NCBI GenBank assembly: GCA_946406355.1
Contig: CAMJKI010000007.1
Location: forward strand, 1 to 54,053
Reading direction: 5' to 3'
Source of the DNA: an uncultured Bacteroidales bacterium
Lineage (GTDB): Bacteria; Bacteroidota; Bacteroidia; Bacteroidales; UBA932
DNA length: 54,053 nt
Shown here: in pieces, positions 14,931 through 25,474 of the stretch
How positions within the stretch are numbered: position 1 is the first letter of the stretch
Layout of the letters: every line of letters starts with the position of its first letter
Made by a program: the position numbers and the translations under genes
The notes under the pieces: generated by a model
The model's input: only the letters and a program-made list of their open reading frames with translations
Told to the model about the DNA's origin: nothing
The model's database searches: none

Positions 14931-16238
14931 TTATGCACGGGTAATATGGGCACCCAGGGCGTTCAGGCGGCCTTCGATGTCTTCGTAGCCGCGGTCTATC
15001 TGCTCGATATTCTCGATGGTGGAGGTGCCGCGGGCACTCATGGCGGCCAGCAGCATGGCAATACCGGCGCGGATATCCGGGGAAACAAGCCGCGCGGCCT
15101 TGAGGGTAATCCTGTGGTCGTGGCCGATAACCACCGCCCGGTGCGGATCGCAAAGAATAATCTGCGCACCCATGTCGATGAGCTTATCCACAAAGAACAG
15201 GCGGCTCTCGAACATCTTCTGGTGGATGAGCACGCTGCCCTTGCACTGGGTGGCCACCACCAGCATTACCGACAGCAAGTCCGGCGTAAGGCCCGGCCAG
15301 GGGGCATCGGCCAGGGTCATGATAGAGCCGTCCAGGAAGGAATCTATCTCGTAGCTTTCCTGCGCCGGCACGTAAATATCGTCGCCCCGCTGCTCCAGGT
15401 TGATGCCCAGCCGGCGGAAGGAATCCGGGATAATGCCCAAGTCGTAGTAGCTCACATTCTTGATGGTGATGGAGCTTTGGCAAATGGCGGCCATGCCGAT
15501 AAAGGAGCCCACCTCAATCATGTCCGGCAGAATCTTGTGCTCTGTGCCGTGCAGGGCCTCTACCCCGTGCACGCGGAGCAGGTTGGAACCCACGCCGTCG
15601 ATGAAGGCACCCATGCGGTTGAGCATCTTGCACAGCTGCTGCAGGTAAGGTTCGCAGGCGGCGTTGTAGATGGTGGTGGTGCCTTTGGCCAGCACCGCAG
15701 CCATAACAATATTGGCCGTACCCGTTACGGAAGCCTCGTCCAACAGCATGTATCGGCCCGTAAGGCGGTCTTCCGTAGTAAGATGGAAGGCCCGTCGCTC
15801 GGCACTGTAGTCCATTTGGGCCCCCAGCTTGAGCATGCCGTCCAGGTGCGTGTCCACCCGGCGACGGCCGATTTTATCACCACCCGGCTTGGCAAACCAG
15901 GCGTGGCCAAAGCGGGAAAGCAGCGGCCCCACCACCATCACCGATCCCCGGAGCGCGGCGCACTTTTTCACGAACTCCTCCGTCTCTATGTAACTGGTGT
16001 CCACGGCATCGGCCTGGAAGGTGTAAACGCCTTTGGCCTTGCGGTTTACCTTTACGCCCATGCCCTGCAGCAAGGCTATCAGGTTTTTTACGTCCAGGAT
16101 TTCCGGCACGTTGGAAATGGTAACCGGCTCGCTGGTAAGCAGCACGGCGCTAATTACTTCCAGCGCCTCGTTTTTGGCGCCCTGCGGGGTAATGGTTCCG
16201 GACAGTTTGTGTCCGCCTTCGATGATAAATTTGCTCAT
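14931..16238 (-). CDS. murA: UDP-GlcNAc 1-carboxyvinyltransferase (Asp-type)
   Basis: It transfers enolpyruvate to UDP-GlcNAc, the first committed step of peptidoglycan synthesis. The 435 residues match the family, with GGHKLSGTITPQGAKNEAL at the start and DRGYEDIEGRLNALGA at the end. The loop that carries the catalytic cysteine in E. coli (C115, PGGCxIG) reads PGGDKIGRRRVDTH here. An aspartate at this site is known to allow catalysis while preventing covalent attack by fosfomycin, so intrinsic fosfomycin resistance is expected; I recall the same residue in other Bacteroidota. It has its own -7 box at 16245-16252 and leads the murA-aminotransferase-dapF-secreted protein group. Confidence 0.96.
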   Translation of the reverse strand: MSKFIIEGGHKLSGTITPQGAKNEALEVISAVLLTSEPVTISNVPEILDVKNLIALLQGMGVKVNRKAKGVYTFQADAVDTSYIETEEFVKKCAALRGSVMVVGPLLSRFGHAWFAKPGGDKIGRRRVDTHLDGMLKLGAQMDYSAERRAFHLTTEDRLTGRYMLLDEASVTGTANIVMAAVLAKGTTTIYNAACEPYLQQLCKMLNRMGAFIDGVGSNLLRVHGVEALHGTEHKILPDMIEVGSFIGMAAICQSSITIKNVSYYDLGIIPDSFRRLGINLEQRGDDIYVPAQESYEIDSFLDGSIMTLADAPWPGLTPDLLSVMLVVATQCKGSVLIHQKMFESRLFFVDKLIDMGAQIILCDPHRAVVIGHDHRITLKAARLVSPDIRAGIAMLLAAMSARGTSTIENIEQIDRGYEDIEGRLNALGAHITRA

Positions 16239-16244
16239 AACTCA

Positions 16245-16252
16245 CAAATTTA
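16245..16252 (-). promoter_or_regulatory. -7 box (TAAATTTG) for murA
   Basis: TAAATTTG on the minus strand, 6 bases before the murA ATG in the 42-base gap after metF. Confidence 0.5.
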
Positions 16253-16280
16253 CACAATTCTGTGCTCGTTTGCAACCCTG

Positions 16281-17204
16281 CTAGAAGCAGGCTTTGAGCA
16301 CCCGCCCTATATTCTGCGGCTTGCCCATGGTATAGAAATGCACAGCCGGAACGCCGTGGGCCAGCAGGTCCTTGCACTGGCCGATGCACCACTCCGTACC
16401 CAGGTCATAGACCTCCTCATCCGAAGCAGCGGCATGCACGGCCGCGGTAAGGTCTTTGGGAATGTCGATGGAAAAACTGGCCGGCAGCAGCTCCAGCTGG
16501 CGTTTATTGGCCAGCGGCTTCAGGCCCGGGATAATGGGAACGCCGATGCCGGCAGCCCGGCAGGCATCCACGAAGCGGTAAAAATCGGCATTGTCAAAAA
16601 ACATCTGCGTAATGACGAAATCGGCCCCGGCATCCACTTTCGCCTTCAAGTAGGTTATGTCGTCGGACAAATTGGTGGCCTCGAAATGCTTTTCCGGATA
16701 GCCGCCCACGCCCACGGAGAAGGAGGCACCGATGCTACCCTCGAAGCGGCGGATGGCCGACACCAGCTCGTTGGCATGGCTGAATCCGCCCGGAGTTGGC
16801 GTGAAACGGCTTTCCCCCTGCAGCGAATCCCCACGCAGGGCCAGCACATTCTCGATGCCCAGGAAATGATAGTCGTACAGCTGGCTGTAGATTTCCTCCT
16901 CCGTTACACCGGCGCAGATTACGTGCGGCACCACCTCCACGGGATAGGCGCTCATTACAGCGGCGCACACGGCCACGGGGCTCAGGCGGCTGCGCACCAG
17001 ATGGCGAGTGAAACTGCCGTCGGCCTGCTTCCGGTACTCGAACTGGTCGCGATGGCAGGTAACATTGATGTAGCGCGGGGCATACTCCATAAACTGGCCG
17101 ATGGTAGCCAGCAGCTGGTCTTTGCGGATGCCGTTGAGGGGCGGTACAATCTCCAGCGAAGGAAAGGGCTTCGCCGAATTTTTGAGCATTTCCGAAATCT
17201 TCAT
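16281..17204 (-). CDS. metF: 5,10-methylenetetrahydrofolate reductase
   Basis: It makes 5-methyl-tetrahydrofolate, the methyl donor used by the adjacent MetH. The 307-residue protein shows the TIM-barrel FAD enzyme signatures: [10 protein letters not shown] near the start, [30 protein letters not shown], and the C-terminal [11 protein letters not shown]. The length is normal. Its ATG overlaps the metH stop by 4 bases, so the two methionine genes are translationally coupled in the order metH-metF. Confidence 0.96.
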   Translation of the reverse strand: MKISEMLKNSAKPFPSLEIVPPLNGIRKDQLLATIGQFMEYAPRYINVTCHRDQFEYRKQADGSFTRHLVRSRLSPVAVCAAVMSAYPVEVVPHVICAGVTEEEIYSQLYDYHFLGIENVLALRGDSLQGESRFTPTPGGFSHANELVSAIRRFEGSIGASFSVGVGGYPEKHFEATNLSDDITYLKAKVDAGADFVITQMFFDNADFYRFVDACRAAGIGVPIIPGLKPLANKRQLELLPASFSIDIPKDLTAAVHAAASDEEVYDLGTEWCIGQCKDLLAHGVPAVHFYTMGKPQNIGRVLKACF

Positions 17205-20200
17205 TTTAACAAATATCCTAGGAACTTTTGTGCTTCGGCGGGGGACATGCCGCGCGCATTCCGGTAAGTTTCATATTGTTGGGGGCCGATGGACCGGATG
17301 CCCGGATACCAGGCCTGGGGATGCATTACCACAAAACCGCAGATGGAGGCCTCCGGAAGCATGGCAAAACTGTCGGTGAAGCGGATGCCCAGCTTTTCGT
17401 GCCCGGGAACGAGCGGCAGCACTTCTCCCAGCAGGCTGTGGTCGGGGCAGGTGGCGTAACCCAGGGCCGGCAGCACCACCTGGGTACCGCAGCGCCTTTG
17501 CAGGTTGTGTTGCAGCCAGGCCGATGCAGCATCGGCCAGTGTAACCATTACAGCACGGTGCAGAATGGGGTTTTCGCAGGCCGGGCAGCTGCAAACATTG
17601 CTTTCGTGCACGCTGATGGCAAAGGTGCCGAAAGGGCCTTCTGCGCCTTGAGGCGGTACGAAATCGGCCAGGGACCAGCAGCGCCGGATGCCGCCGTGCT
17701 CCTCGGGCTTTTCCTGCCGCAGCATGGGCAGGCGGGTTCCGTTTGCCAGCACAATGGTATTGTCTTCGGCATGAGCGGCACAGAGGTATAGGCCCACGCG
17801 GACGGATGCCTGCAGATGGTCCAGGATTTCCCGGCCCTGCAGGATGTATTCGTGGCCAGGCGTTCCGGGACGCGGGAAGCGTTTGAGCCCGGCAGCCGCG
17901 GCAAAGAGTTTCCAGTCAAAATGGCGCCGCAACACGCTCAGAGGCACTTCCCGTACCGGCATGCTGCGCCAGGGGCAGCCGGAGAGATGCCCGGTCAAAC
18001 CGGGGATGACAGAAGTAGTACCGGGCAGGGAGGAAGCGTCATGACCGACCTGATCGGCCATCTCCGCAGGCTTATAATAGCTGTCCCGCAGGGCCTGCTG
18101 GGCGGCATGCTGCTGCGCCTCAAAGGCCTCTGGATCCGAGAGGTAGCGCTTGAGCAGCACGGCCGATACCGAAGCGTCGCTCCCATGGAAAACGTGGCCG
18201 TACAGCGGAGCCAGTTTCACGGCCGTATGCAGGGCCGATGTAGTGGCGCCGCCCACGAAAAGCGGAGTAGAGAGCCCCCGGCGGGCCATTTCCCGGCAGA
18301 GCTCCTCCATCTGGAAAAGGCTGGGCGTAATGAGTCCGCTCACGGCAATGGCACAGGCCTGCTCCTTATCGGCCGCCTCCAAGATGGTTTCCTTGTCCAC
18401 CATCACTCCCAGGTCCGTTACGTCAAAACCGTTGCAGCCCAGCACAATGCCGGTGATGTTTTTGCCGATATCGTGCACGTCGCCTTTTACCGTGGCCATT
18501 ACCACTTTGGGCTTGCCGCCGGTGCTTTCCGATGCCTTGAAATGCGGCTCCAGCACACTCACCGCCTCCCGCATCACCTTGGCAGTCTTCACCACCTGCG
18601 GCAGGAACATCTTGCCCTCGCCGAACAGGCGGCCCACCTCTTCCATGGCGCTCATCAGCGGCCCTTCAATCACTTTCACGGCACTTCCCAGTTCGGCCAG
18701 CGAAGCCAGCACCGCATCGGCCAGCCCTTCGCTGCGCCCCTGCAGCAGGCACGCCGCAATCCGTTCGGCCGGACTGGCATCCGGGGCCTGCACGGCCTGC
18801 GTTTCACCGGAGGCCTCGGCCGTAACCTTGGCCGCCAGCTCCAGCAGTCTTTCCGTGGCAGAAGGGCATCGGCTATTCTCTTGTCCTTCCGGCACATATG
18901 CTCCGCCAGTATTGCAGAGGATTACATCTTCTGCCGCCTGCCGCAATGCCGGCTCTATGGAGTCGTAGGGCAGCAGCAGACCGGGATTCACAATGCCCAT
19001 GTCCAGCCCCGCCTGCACCGCATGGTACAGGAACACTGCGTGCATAGCCTCGCGGACGGGATTGTTGCCCCGGAAGGCAAAGGACAGGTTGGAAATACCG
19101 CCGGAAGTGTAGCAGCCCGGCAGGTTGGCCTTGATCCAGCGCACTGCCTCTATGAAATCGATGCCGTAGCGGGCATGCTCGGCGATGCCGGTGCCCACCG
19201 ACAGCACGTTGCAGTCGAAGATGATATCCCTGGGTTCAATGCCCGCTTCTGTGAGCAGCCGGTAGCTGCGGGCGCAGATTTCTATCTTTCTTTGGAACGT
19301 GGTGGCCTGTCCTTCCTCGTCAAAGGCCATCACCACCATAGCAGCGCCCAGACGCTTGATTTCCAATGCCTTCTTCAGGAAAGCCTCGGGCCCTTCTTTG
19401 AGCGAGATGGAGTTGACGATGCACTTGCCCTGGGCATTCTTGAGGCCCGCCAGCACCGCCTCCCAGTGGGAGGAATCTATCATGATGGCCGCCTTGGCCA
19501 CCGAAGGGTCGCCGGAGATGTAGCGCAGGAAGGTTTCCATCTCCCTGGGGGCGTCCAGCATGGCATCGTCCATGTTGATGTCTATCACGCCGGCACCGCC
19601 TTCAATCTGGTGCGCCGCCACCTGCAGGGCTTCCTCGTACTGCCCGGCGGCAATCAGGCGTGCAAACTTGCGGGAACCCGCCACATTGGTGCGCTCGCCT
19701 ATGTTGGTAAAGTTGTTGTCCGGATCTACGGTAACAGCTTCCAAGCCGCTCACTTTCAAGCGTTTCTCCGGTTCCGGGAGCAGCCGGGGCGTGTGTCCTT
19801 CGGCCAGCTTTCCCATGGCCCGGATGTGCTCCGGCGTGGTGCCGCAACAGCCGCCTATAATGTTCACGTACGGCAGCATGGGCTCCATGGATGCGGCCAT
19901 ATCTTCCGGCCCCAGGGTGTAGCGGCCCATCTCGTCGGGCAGGCCGGCGTTGGGGTAGCACAGCACGGGAACGTCGGCAAAGCGGGCCACCTCTTCCAGC
20001 AGCGGGCGCATATCTTTGGGCCCCAGTGAGCAGTTGATGCCGAAGGCCAGCAGATTGGCATGCCGCACCGCCGTAAAATACGCCTCCAGCGTTTGTCCGG
20101 TGAGGGTTCTGCCGCTGCGGTCGGCCGACGTGGCTGATATCATCACCGGGATGTCCCAGTCGGACGCCGCGTAAATCATGGCCTTGGTGTTGAGGGCGTC

Positions 20201-20686
20201 GAAGCCGGTTTCCAGCAGCAGGCAGTCTGCCCCGCCCTGCACCAGGCCTTCTATCTGCTGATGGAAGGCTTTTACAAAATCGTCAAAACTGTATGGCCGC
20301 CAGGCACTTCTGTCCACGTCCGAGGCCAGGCTGAGCGAATGTGTGGTAGGGCCGATACTGCCCGCCACCCAAACCTTGCGCGGGGCTTTGTCGGCCGCCT
20401 CGCGGGCGATGCGGGCGGCCTCCCGGGCCATGGTTCCGGCCATTTCGGCACAAGCGTATTCGGCCTGGGATATGGCGTTGGCGCTGAATGAATTGGTTTC
20501 TATGATATCGGCTCCGGCGGCAATGTATTCCAGATGGATGCTCCGGATCAGTTCCGGCCGGGTAAGGTTGAGCATTTCGGGATTGCCATGCCAGTCCTCC
20601 TCCGGCGGGGCCTGCCGCTGGATCATGGTTCCCATGGCGCCGTCCAGAAGAAGGATTCGGCGTCCTATTTCTTCCCGAAGCTTCAT
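17201..20686 (-). CDS. metH: cobalamin-dependent methionine synthase
   Basis: It methylates homocysteine using 5-methyl-THF and B12. The 1161 residues show all modules in order: homocysteine barrel with zinc cysteines ([18 protein letters not shown]; about 1-320), pterin domain ([14 protein letters not shown]; about 335-600), cap plus cobalamin domain with the Co-ligand motif DVHDIG (about 740-870), and AdoMet reactivation domain (about 910-1161, with [12 protein letters not shown]). At about residues 893-900 the linker before the reactivation domain contains VIPGLTG, encoded by a CCCGGT/ACCGGG hairpin (17987-18010), a probable palindromic insert in a tolerant linker. It starts 4 bases after the murB stop. 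Confidence 0.97.
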   Translation of the reverse strand: MKLREEIGRRILLLDGAMGTMIQRQAPPEEDWHGNPEMLNLTRPELIRSIHLEYIAAGADIIETNSFSANAISQAEYACAEMAGTMAREAARIAREAADKAPRKVWVAGSIGPTTHSLSLASDVDRSAWRPYSFDDFVKAFHQQIEGLVQGGADCLLLETGFDALNTKAMIYAASDWDIPVMISATSADRSGRTLTGQTLEAYFTAVRHANLLAFGINCSLGPKDMRPLLEEVARFADVPVLCYPNAGLPDEMGRYTLGPEDMAASMEPMLPYVNIIGGCCGTTPEHIRAMGKLAEGHTPRLLPEPEKRLKVSGLEAVTVDPDNNFTNIGERTNVAGSRKFARLIAAGQYEEALQVAAHQIEGGAGVIDINMDDAMLDAPREMETFLRYISGDPSVAKAAIMIDSSHWEAVLAGLKNAQGKCIVNSISLKEGPEAFLKKALEIKRLGAAMVVMAFDEEGQATTFQRKIEICARSYRLLTEAGIEPRDIIFDCNVLSVGTGIAEHARYGIDFIEAVRWIKANLPGCYTSGGISNLSFAFRGNNPVREAMHAVFLYHAVQAGLDMGIVNPGLLLPYDSIEPALRQAAEDVILCNTGGAYVPEGQENSRCPSATERLLELAAKVTAEASGETQAVQAPDASPAERIAACLLQGRSEGLADAVLASLAELGSAVKVIEGPLMSAMEEVGRLFGEGKMFLPQVVKTAKVMREAVSVLEPHFKASESTGGKPKVVMATVKGDVHDIGKNITGIVLGCNGFDVTDLGVMVDKETILEAADKEQACAIAVSGLITPSLFQMEELCREMARRGLSTPLFVGGATTSALHTAVKLAPLYGHVFHGSDASVSAVLLKRYLSDPEAFEAQQHAAQQALRDSYYKPAEMADQVGHDASSLPGTTSVIPGLTGHLSGCPWRSMPVREVPLSVLRRHFDWKLFAAAAGLKRFPRPGTPGHEYILQGREILDHLQASVRVGLYLCAAHAEDNTIVLANGTRLPMLRQEKPEEHGGIRRCWSLADFVPPQGAEGPFGTFAISVHESNVCSCPACENPILHRAVMVTLADAASAWLQHNLQRRCGTQVVLPALGYATCPDHSLLGEVLPLVPGHEKLGIRFTDSFAMLPEASICGFVVMHPQAWYPGIRSIGPQQYETYRNARGMSPAEAQKFLGYLLK
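17987..18010. repeat. CCCGG hairpin insert in metH
   Basis: ATGCCCGGT, CAA, ACCGGGGATGAC: the same palindrome type as in dapF at 12912-12934. Read in the gene it gives VIPGLTG in the linker before the MetH reactivation domain. This is a widely dispersed bacterial repeat type. Confidence 0.65.
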
Positions 20687-20690
20687 AAGT

Positions 20691-22025
20691 CTAGACGTGC
20701 TCTACCTCCGGATGGAGGACAATGCCATATTTGGCAGCTATGGTGTCAATGATACGCTTCTCCAGGCCGATAATCTCCTCCGGCGAAGCGTTCCCGCTGG
20801 CGTTCACAATCACCAGCGGCTGTTTGTTGTACACTTGCGCGCCACCGTTTGTGGCGCCCTTGAAACCGCACTGGTCTATCATCCAGGCCGCCGGCACCTT
20901 AATCTGGTCCCCCACTTCAAAGTGCGGCACCTGATAATCCGGCCCGTTGTCTTCCCTGGCCGTTTTTACGATTTGCGCAAAGTGCTCCTTGCTGATAACC
21001 GGGTTGCAGAAAAAGCTCCCGGCGCTCCCCAGCTCCTCCGGGTCCGGCAGTTTCTGTCGCCGAATGTCGATGATGGTGTCCCGGATGGTTTGAGGGGTGA
21101 GGATGAGCCCTCCGGGGGACTCCGTTCGCTTCGCTCTCTCCGGCCCCTCCCAGACTCCTGCTTTTTCGCTCCGCGAACAAGCAGTTATTGGGCCCCTCCC
21201 CCTATACTCGTCCGGGGGTGGACAAGCCCCCGGAGGGCTCATCCTCACCCCTTTCAACTCCAATGCTTTTCGCACGCCGCCATAGTCCAGCTGGGGCTGG
21301 GGGGTGCGGCTCAGGCGGTAGGTGACCGCCGTTATGATGTAGCGGCCCTTCCATTCGGTTTTGAATTTGGAAGTACGGTAACCGTATTCGCAGTCGGCCG
21401 GCTCAATATCCACAAAACAGCGCTCCAGGCGGTCCCAGGCCCTTATTCCGGCAATAATATCCTTGGCCTCCACACCATAAGCGCCAATGTTTTGCACGGC
21501 GCTGGCACCCACTTCGCCCGGAATCAGGGAAAGGTTTTCCGGCCCCCATAGGCCCTCCGCCGCCGCCCAGGCGCAGAAGTCATCGAAAACCGTTCCAGCC
21601 GGAAGCGAAACCAGAAGTGCACCTTCTGTCGTGGACCTGGTCCAGCCAGTTTTTGGACGTGGTCCATTTTTACCCTCTGGACCTGGTCCAGCACTAATAC
21701 CTTCTAGCCCACTGTGGTCCACACATCCTGGACCTGGTCCAGTACCTAAAAAACCACCTCGGCCAAAAATGCCGCGGACCTGGTCCAAGGCGCCCGGGGA
21801 TTCCAAGGCACAAAATGCGCCATAGTGCACAATCGTGCCGGGGAAGTCCCCGGTGAACAGGAGGTTGGAGCCGCCACCCATTACCATAACGGGCTGCGGC
21901 AGGGCGTCCCATTCCAGGACCGGAAGGTCCGCCTCTTCCGTAACTTCAATGTACAAGGCACAACGGACCTTCATCCGGAAGGTGTTCCGGGCGGAAAGGT
22001 CGTAGTCTGTGTACCTTGTTACCAT
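20691..22025 (-). CDS. murB: UDP-N-acetylmuramate dehydrogenase with two in-frame inserts
   Basis: It reduces UDP-GlcNAc-enolpyruvate to UDP-MurNAc, the step after MurA. Core motifs are intact: the FAD site [43 protein letters not shown], and [12 protein letters not shown]. The protein has 444 residues; subtracting two foreign blocks leaves about 336, the family norm. Block 1 (residues about 77-131) is the GPGP element at 21631-21795, placed before [12 protein letters not shown]. Block 2 (about 258-311) is the foldback element 21093-21252, placed between LKGV and TPQTIRD. Both keep the frame. As an essential single enzyme it must tolerate them, or another murB exists outside the window. Confidence 0.93.
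   Translation of the reverse strand: MVTRYTDYDLSARNTFRMKVRCALYIEVTEEADLPVLEWDALPQPVMVMGGGSNLLFTGDFPGTIVHYGAFCALESPGALDQVRGIFGRGGFLGTGPGPGCVDHSGLEGISAGPGPEGKNGPRPKTGWTRSTTEGALLVSLPAGTVFDDFCAWAAAEGLWGPENLSLIPGEVGASAVQNIGAYGVEAKDIIAGIRAWDRLERCFVDIEPADCEYGYRTSKFKTEWKGRYIITAVTYRLSRTPQPQLDYGGVRKALELKGVRMSPPGACPPPDEYRGRGPITACSRSEKAGVWEGPERAKRTESPGGLILTPQTIRDTIIDIRRQKLPDPEELGSAGSFFCNPVISKEHFAQIVKTAREDNGPDYQVPHFEVGDQIKVPAAWMIDQCGFKGATNGGAQVYNKQPLVIVNASGNASPEEIIGLEKRIIDTIAAKYGIVLHPEVEHV
21093..21252. repeat. foldback element inside murB (family B)
   Basis: A perfect 26-bp inverted repeat (21093-21118 and 21227-21252) bounds a 160-bp insert. Its interior shares with the dapE-like insert (8877-9010) the blocks GTCCACCCCCGGACG, GGGGGAGGGGCCC, GGGAGGGGCCGGAG and GAGCGAAGCGAACGGAGT. 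Relative to the host genes the two copies are in opposite orientations. Confidence 0.88.
21631..21795. repeat. GPGP palindromic element, copy 2 (family A)
   Basis: Palindromes TGGACCTGGTCCA or near-matches start at 21632, 21654, 21678, 21729 and 21775. The peptide from LDQVRGIFG to TRST is 53 residues, ungapped against copy 1 in the aminotransferase (14341-14505), including GPGPxxKxGPxP. Confidence 0.9.
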
Positions 22026-22134
22026 TTTGTCTCCTTAATACTTCGGAACCTGCATTTTATGCCATTTTTGCCGGCTCAGACGTTCACAATGACGCCGGGG
22101 CCAGCAAAATCGGCCAAAAATGACGGCGCCGATG
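22026..22134. other. gap between aspS and murB with worn inverted repeat
   Basis: In this 109-base gap CATTTTTGCCGG (about 22061-22072) faces GGCCAAAAATGACGG further on, an imperfect inverted repeat. No TAnnTTTG box is evident, so murB may be read through from aspS. Confidence 0.35.
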
Positions 22135-23910
22135 TTATTCGGCTTTGGAAAGATTCAGGGCAATCTGGAGCTCGTCCAGCTGCACCTGGTCTATCTCCGA
22201 CGGGCTGTCAATCATTACGTCGCGTCCCTGGTTGTTCTTGGGGAAGGCGATGTAGTCGCGGATGGTGTCCTGGCCACCCATGAGGGCGCAAACGCGGTCG
22301 AAGCCGAAGGCCAGACCTCCGTGCGGCGGGGCGCCGAACTTGAAGGCGTTGATGATGAAGCCGAACTTGTACTCGGCCTCTTCCGGGCCGATACCCAACA
22401 CCTCGAACATGCGCTTCTGCATATCGGCATTGTGGATACGGATGGAACCGCCGCCCAGCTCGTTGCCGTTGAGCACGAAGTCGTAGGCGTTGGCGCACAC
22501 GCGCTCCAGGTCTTCCTTCTTGTTGCTGTAGAACCAGGGCTCATGCTCCGGCTTGGGGGCGGTGAAGGGATGGTGCATGGCGTAGAAACGCTGGGTTTCG
22601 TCGTCCCATTCCAGCAGCGGGAAGTCCACGATCCACAGCGGGGCAAACTCCTTGGGGTTGCGGAGGCCCAGACGGCCACCCATCTCCAGACGCAGCACGC
22701 CCAGCATGGTCTGCACCTTGCGACGGTTGGCGCCGCTCATCACCAGCATCAGGTCGCCGGGCTTGGCTTCGGCAGCCTTGGCAATCACGGCCAGATCTTC
22801 CGGGGTGTAGAACTTGTCGATGGAGCTCTTGAAGGAGCCGTCGGCATTTACGCGGATGTAGATGAGGCCCTTGGCACCCACCTGCGGGCGTTTTACCCAT
22901 TCGGTGAGTTCGTCAATCTGCTTGCGGGTATATTCCGAAGCGCCGGGGACGCAGATAGCGCCGATGTAGGCGGCATCGTCCAGCACGCTGAAGCCCTTAC
23001 CCTTGGCCACTTCCGTGAGCTCGTGGATGGTCATGCCGAAGCGCACATCGGGCTTGTCGGAGCCGTAGTTGTCCATGGCGTGATACCAGGTCATGCGAGG
23101 CAGCGGGTTGGGAATATCTACGTTCAGCACGTTCTTGAACAGGGTGCGCATCATGCCCTCGAAGGTATTCAGCACATCTTCCTGCTCCACGAACGACATT
23201 TCGCAGTCTATCTGGGTGAATTCCGGCTGGCGGTCGGCGCGGAGGTCCTCGTCACGGAAGCAGCGCACAATCTGGAAGTAGCGGTCGTAGCCGGCTACCA
23301 TGAGCAGCTGCTTGAAGGTCTGGGGGCTCTGCGGCAGGGCGTAGAACTGGCCCGGATTCATGCGGGAGGGGACCACAAAGTCGCGGGCGCCTTCCGGGGT
23401 GCTCTTGATTAGATAGGGGGTTTCAATTTCCATGAAGCCCTTGTCGTCCAGGTAGTTCCGAACCTCGTGGGCAATCCGGTGACGCAGCATGAGGGCGCTC
23501 TTCAGCGGGTTACGGCGCAGGTCCAGGTAGCGGTACTTCATGCGAAGGTCTTCACCGCCGTCGCTTTCGTCCTCGATGGTGAAAGGCGGGGTTACGCTCT
23601 TGTTCAGGATATTGATGGCCGACAGCTTGATTTCGATGTCGCCGGTGGGCATCTTGGCGTTTTTGGCCTGCCGCTCAACCACCTCTCCGGTAGCCTGGAT
23701 TACGAATTCACGGCCCAGGGAATTGGCCACTTCCACCAGCTCGGCGGGGGCATCGGCCTCCACTACCAGCTGCGTAATGCCGTAACGGTCCCGCAGGTCG
23801 ATGAAGGTCATGCCGCCCAGTTTGCGGGCTTTCTGGACCCAGCCGGCCAGGGTGACCTGCTGTCCCTTGTTCTCTATACGGAGTTCTCCGCACGTTTTGG
23901 TTCTGTACAT
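22135..23910 (-). CDS. aspS: aspartyl-tRNA synthetase
   Basis: It charges tRNA-Asp in the cytoplasm. The 591 residues match the bacterial type: OB-fold anticodon domain ([24 protein letters not shown], about 18-41), class II motif 2 ([18 protein letters not shown]), the GAD insertion domain, and motif 3 ([16 protein letters not shown]) near the C-terminus. There is no insert and no odd residue. It is divergently oriented from the M28 peptidase gene; a -7 box lies at 23952-23959. Confidence 0.97.
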   Translation of the reverse strand: MYRTKTCGELRIENKGQQVTLAGWVQKARKLGGMTFIDLRDRYGITQLVVEADAPAELVEVANSLGREFVIQATGEVVERQAKNAKMPTGDIEIKLSAINILNKSVTPPFTIEDESDGGEDLRMKYRYLDLRRNPLKSALMLRHRIAHEVRNYLDDKGFMEIETPYLIKSTPEGARDFVVPSRMNPGQFYALPQSPQTFKQLLMVAGYDRYFQIVRCFRDEDLRADRQPEFTQIDCEMSFVEQEDVLNTFEGMMRTLFKNVLNVDIPNPLPRMTWYHAMDNYGSDKPDVRFGMTIHELTEVAKGKGFSVLDDAAYIGAICVPGASEYTRKQIDELTEWVKRPQVGAKGLIYIRVNADGSFKSSIDKFYTPEDLAVIAKAAEAKPGDLMLVMSGANRRKVQTMLGVLRLEMGGRLGLRNPKEFAPLWIVDFPLLEWDDETQRFYAMHHPFTAPKPEHEPWFYSNKKEDLERVCANAYDFVLNGNELGGGSIRIHNADMQKRMFEVLGIGPEEAEYKFGFIINAFKFGAPPHGGLAFGFDRVCALMGGQDTIRDYIAFPKNNQGRDVMIDSPSEIDQVQLDELQIALNLSKAE

Positions 23911-23951
23911 AGTTTATGTTGTTTTTGTCTATTGTCCTTACTAACAATCCG

Positions 23952-23959
23952 CAAAAATA
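23952..23959 (-). promoter_or_regulatory. -7 box (TATTTTTG) for aspS
   Basis: TATTTTTG on the minus strand, 41 bases before the aspS ATG, back to back with the peptidase promoter at 23973-23980. Confidence 0.5.
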
Positions 23960-23972
23960 GCAATTTTTTCCC

Positions 23973-23980
23973 TATCTTTG
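23973..23980 (+). promoter_or_regulatory. -7 box (TATCTTTG) for M28 peptidase
   Basis: TATCTTTG on the plus strand, 23 bases before the ATG at 24004. Confidence 0.55.
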
Positions 23981-24003
23981 ACGTTGGCTAAACATTTACG
24001 CAT

Positions 24004-25473
24004 ATGAGAAAGACCTTCCTCTCCCTTTTAACCGTGCTGGCTATGGCCTTCTGCCTCAATGCCCAGGACAAAGTAACCCAAAAAGTGCTGGAGTTGGGAC
24101 AAAGCGACAACCGAACCATGGAACACGCCAGCTATATTGCCCGGAACATCGGCGGCCGCCTGGTGGGCACACACATGCTGCATCACGCCGAAGACTGGGT
24201 GGCGGAACAGTTCCGTTCCTGGGGCCTGGAAGTAACTGTGCAGGAGGCCGTTACCATCGGCGTGGGCTTTGACCGCGGGCCGTGGAGCGGGCGCATGCTA
24301 AGTGAAGACGGCTTTACGCTGCACTTCGGCACGCCTGCCTATACCGCCGGCACCAAAGGACCGCAGAAGGGCCGTGTGTACCTGGAGCCCCGGAACCAGC
24401 GGGAATTCGACCGCGTGAAAGGAGCGCTCAAGGGCTCCTGGGTGCTGCTGGAATCGGGCGCCACCAACGGGCTGGCCATCGACGCCAGCGCCAAGGCCGA
24501 CAGTACCCGTGCCGCCCAGCTGGCCGAAGGTAAGGAGGATGTGCAGGTGCCCTTCTATCGGCAAATGGTAGAAGCCGGGGTGCTGGGATTCATCCGCCCC
24601 GCCAAACTGCCCATGCAGGTGCTTTATAACCGCGCCATGTGCTTTGAGCTGACCATGGACACGCTGCCCACCGCCTGCGACATCCTGCTGGACGAGCATC
24701 AGTTCGAAATTATCAAACGCAAATGCCAGGACCGGCAGGACTTCCAGCTGGAGTTCGATATCCGCAACCACTTCTTCCCCGGGCCGATGAAATATCACAA
24801 CATCCTGGCCACCATCAAAGGCACCAAGTATCCCGATGAATACGTGCTGATGGGCAGCCACCTGGATGCCTACGACATTGCCACCGGTTCCACCGACGAC
24901 GGGCAGGGAGTCTGCGTAACCATGGAAGCCGCCCGCCTGCTGGCCGCCGCCGGAGCCAAGCCCAAACGTTCCATTATGTTCTGCATCTGGACGGGAGAAG
25001 AATACGGCCTGCTGGGTTCCAAGTACTTTGTAGAGAACAAAACCATTCCCTGGAACAAGATTTCCAACTACTTCAACCGTGACGGCGGGCCGCTGGCGGC
25101 ATCGGCCATCACTGTTCCGCCGGCCATGTACGACGATTTTGTGAAGGCTTGCGAACCGCTGTTCAACTACAATCCAGACCTTCCCTTCCAGGTGATCAAG
25201 CGGGAAGGAGATCCGCAGCCCCGGCCTAAGAGCGCCGGCGGCAGTGACCATGCCTATTTTGCCATGAACGGCGTTCCGGCCATCTCTTTCCGCGAAATGG
25301 ATGTTTTCGGCTACGACTTCAACTACCGCGACATCTGGCATACGGAAGACGACCTGTACGACAAGCTCATCCCCGCCTACATGGAACATTCGGCCGTGGT
25401 ACAGGCGGTTACCGCCTACGGCATTGCCAACCTGAATCATCTGCTGTCCCGCGAAGGACTGTATAAAGAATAG
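24004..25473 (+). CDS. secreted M28 family zinc peptidase
   Basis: A 489-residue exported peptidase, probably an aminopeptidase or carboxypeptidase of the M28 family in the periplasm or at the surface. A signal peptide (MRKTFLSLLTVLAMAFCLNA) ends before QDKVTQ. The middle (about 90-230) fits a PA-like inserted domain. The metal-binding core follows in order: GSHLDAYD (His, Asp), STDDGQG (bridging Asp), WTGEEYGLLGS (Glu-Glu), NRDGG, and GGSDHAYF (His). No partner gene is evident: a ksgA remnant starts two bases after its stop. The exact substrate is unknown. Confidence 0.92.
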   Translation: MRKTFLSLLTVLAMAFCLNAQDKVTQKVLELGQSDNRTMEHASYIARNIGGRLVGTHMLHHAEDWVAEQFRSWGLEVTVQEAVTIGVGFDRGPWSGRMLSEDGFTLHFGTPAYTAGTKGPQKGRVYLEPRNQREFDRVKGALKGSWVLLESGATNGLAIDASAKADSTRAAQLAEGKEDVQVPFYRQMVEAGVLGFIRPAKLPMQVLYNRAMCFELTMDTLPTACDILLDEHQFEIIKRKCQDRQDFQLEFDIRNHFFPGPMKYHNILATIKGTKYPDEYVLMGSHLDAYDIATGSTDDGQGVCVTMEAARLLAAAGAKPKRSIMFCIWTGEEYGLLGSKYFVENKTIPWNKISNYFNRDGGPLAASAITVPPAMYDDFVKACEPLFNYNPDLPFQVIKREGDPQPRPKSAGGSDHAYFAMNGVPAISFREMDVFGYDFNYRDIWHTEDDLYDKLIPAYMEHSAVVQAVTAYGIANLNHLLSREGLYKE

Positions 25474-25474
25474 T

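Noticed and set aside
14520..17267. Plus-strand open frame of 915 codons
   Set aside because: It lies opposite murA, metF and part of the aminotransferase, all of which match known families, and its product has no recognisable motif. GC-rich DNA with few stops explains it.
17816..20029. Plus-strand open frame of 737 codons
   Set aside because: It is antisense to metH, whose modules are unmistakable.
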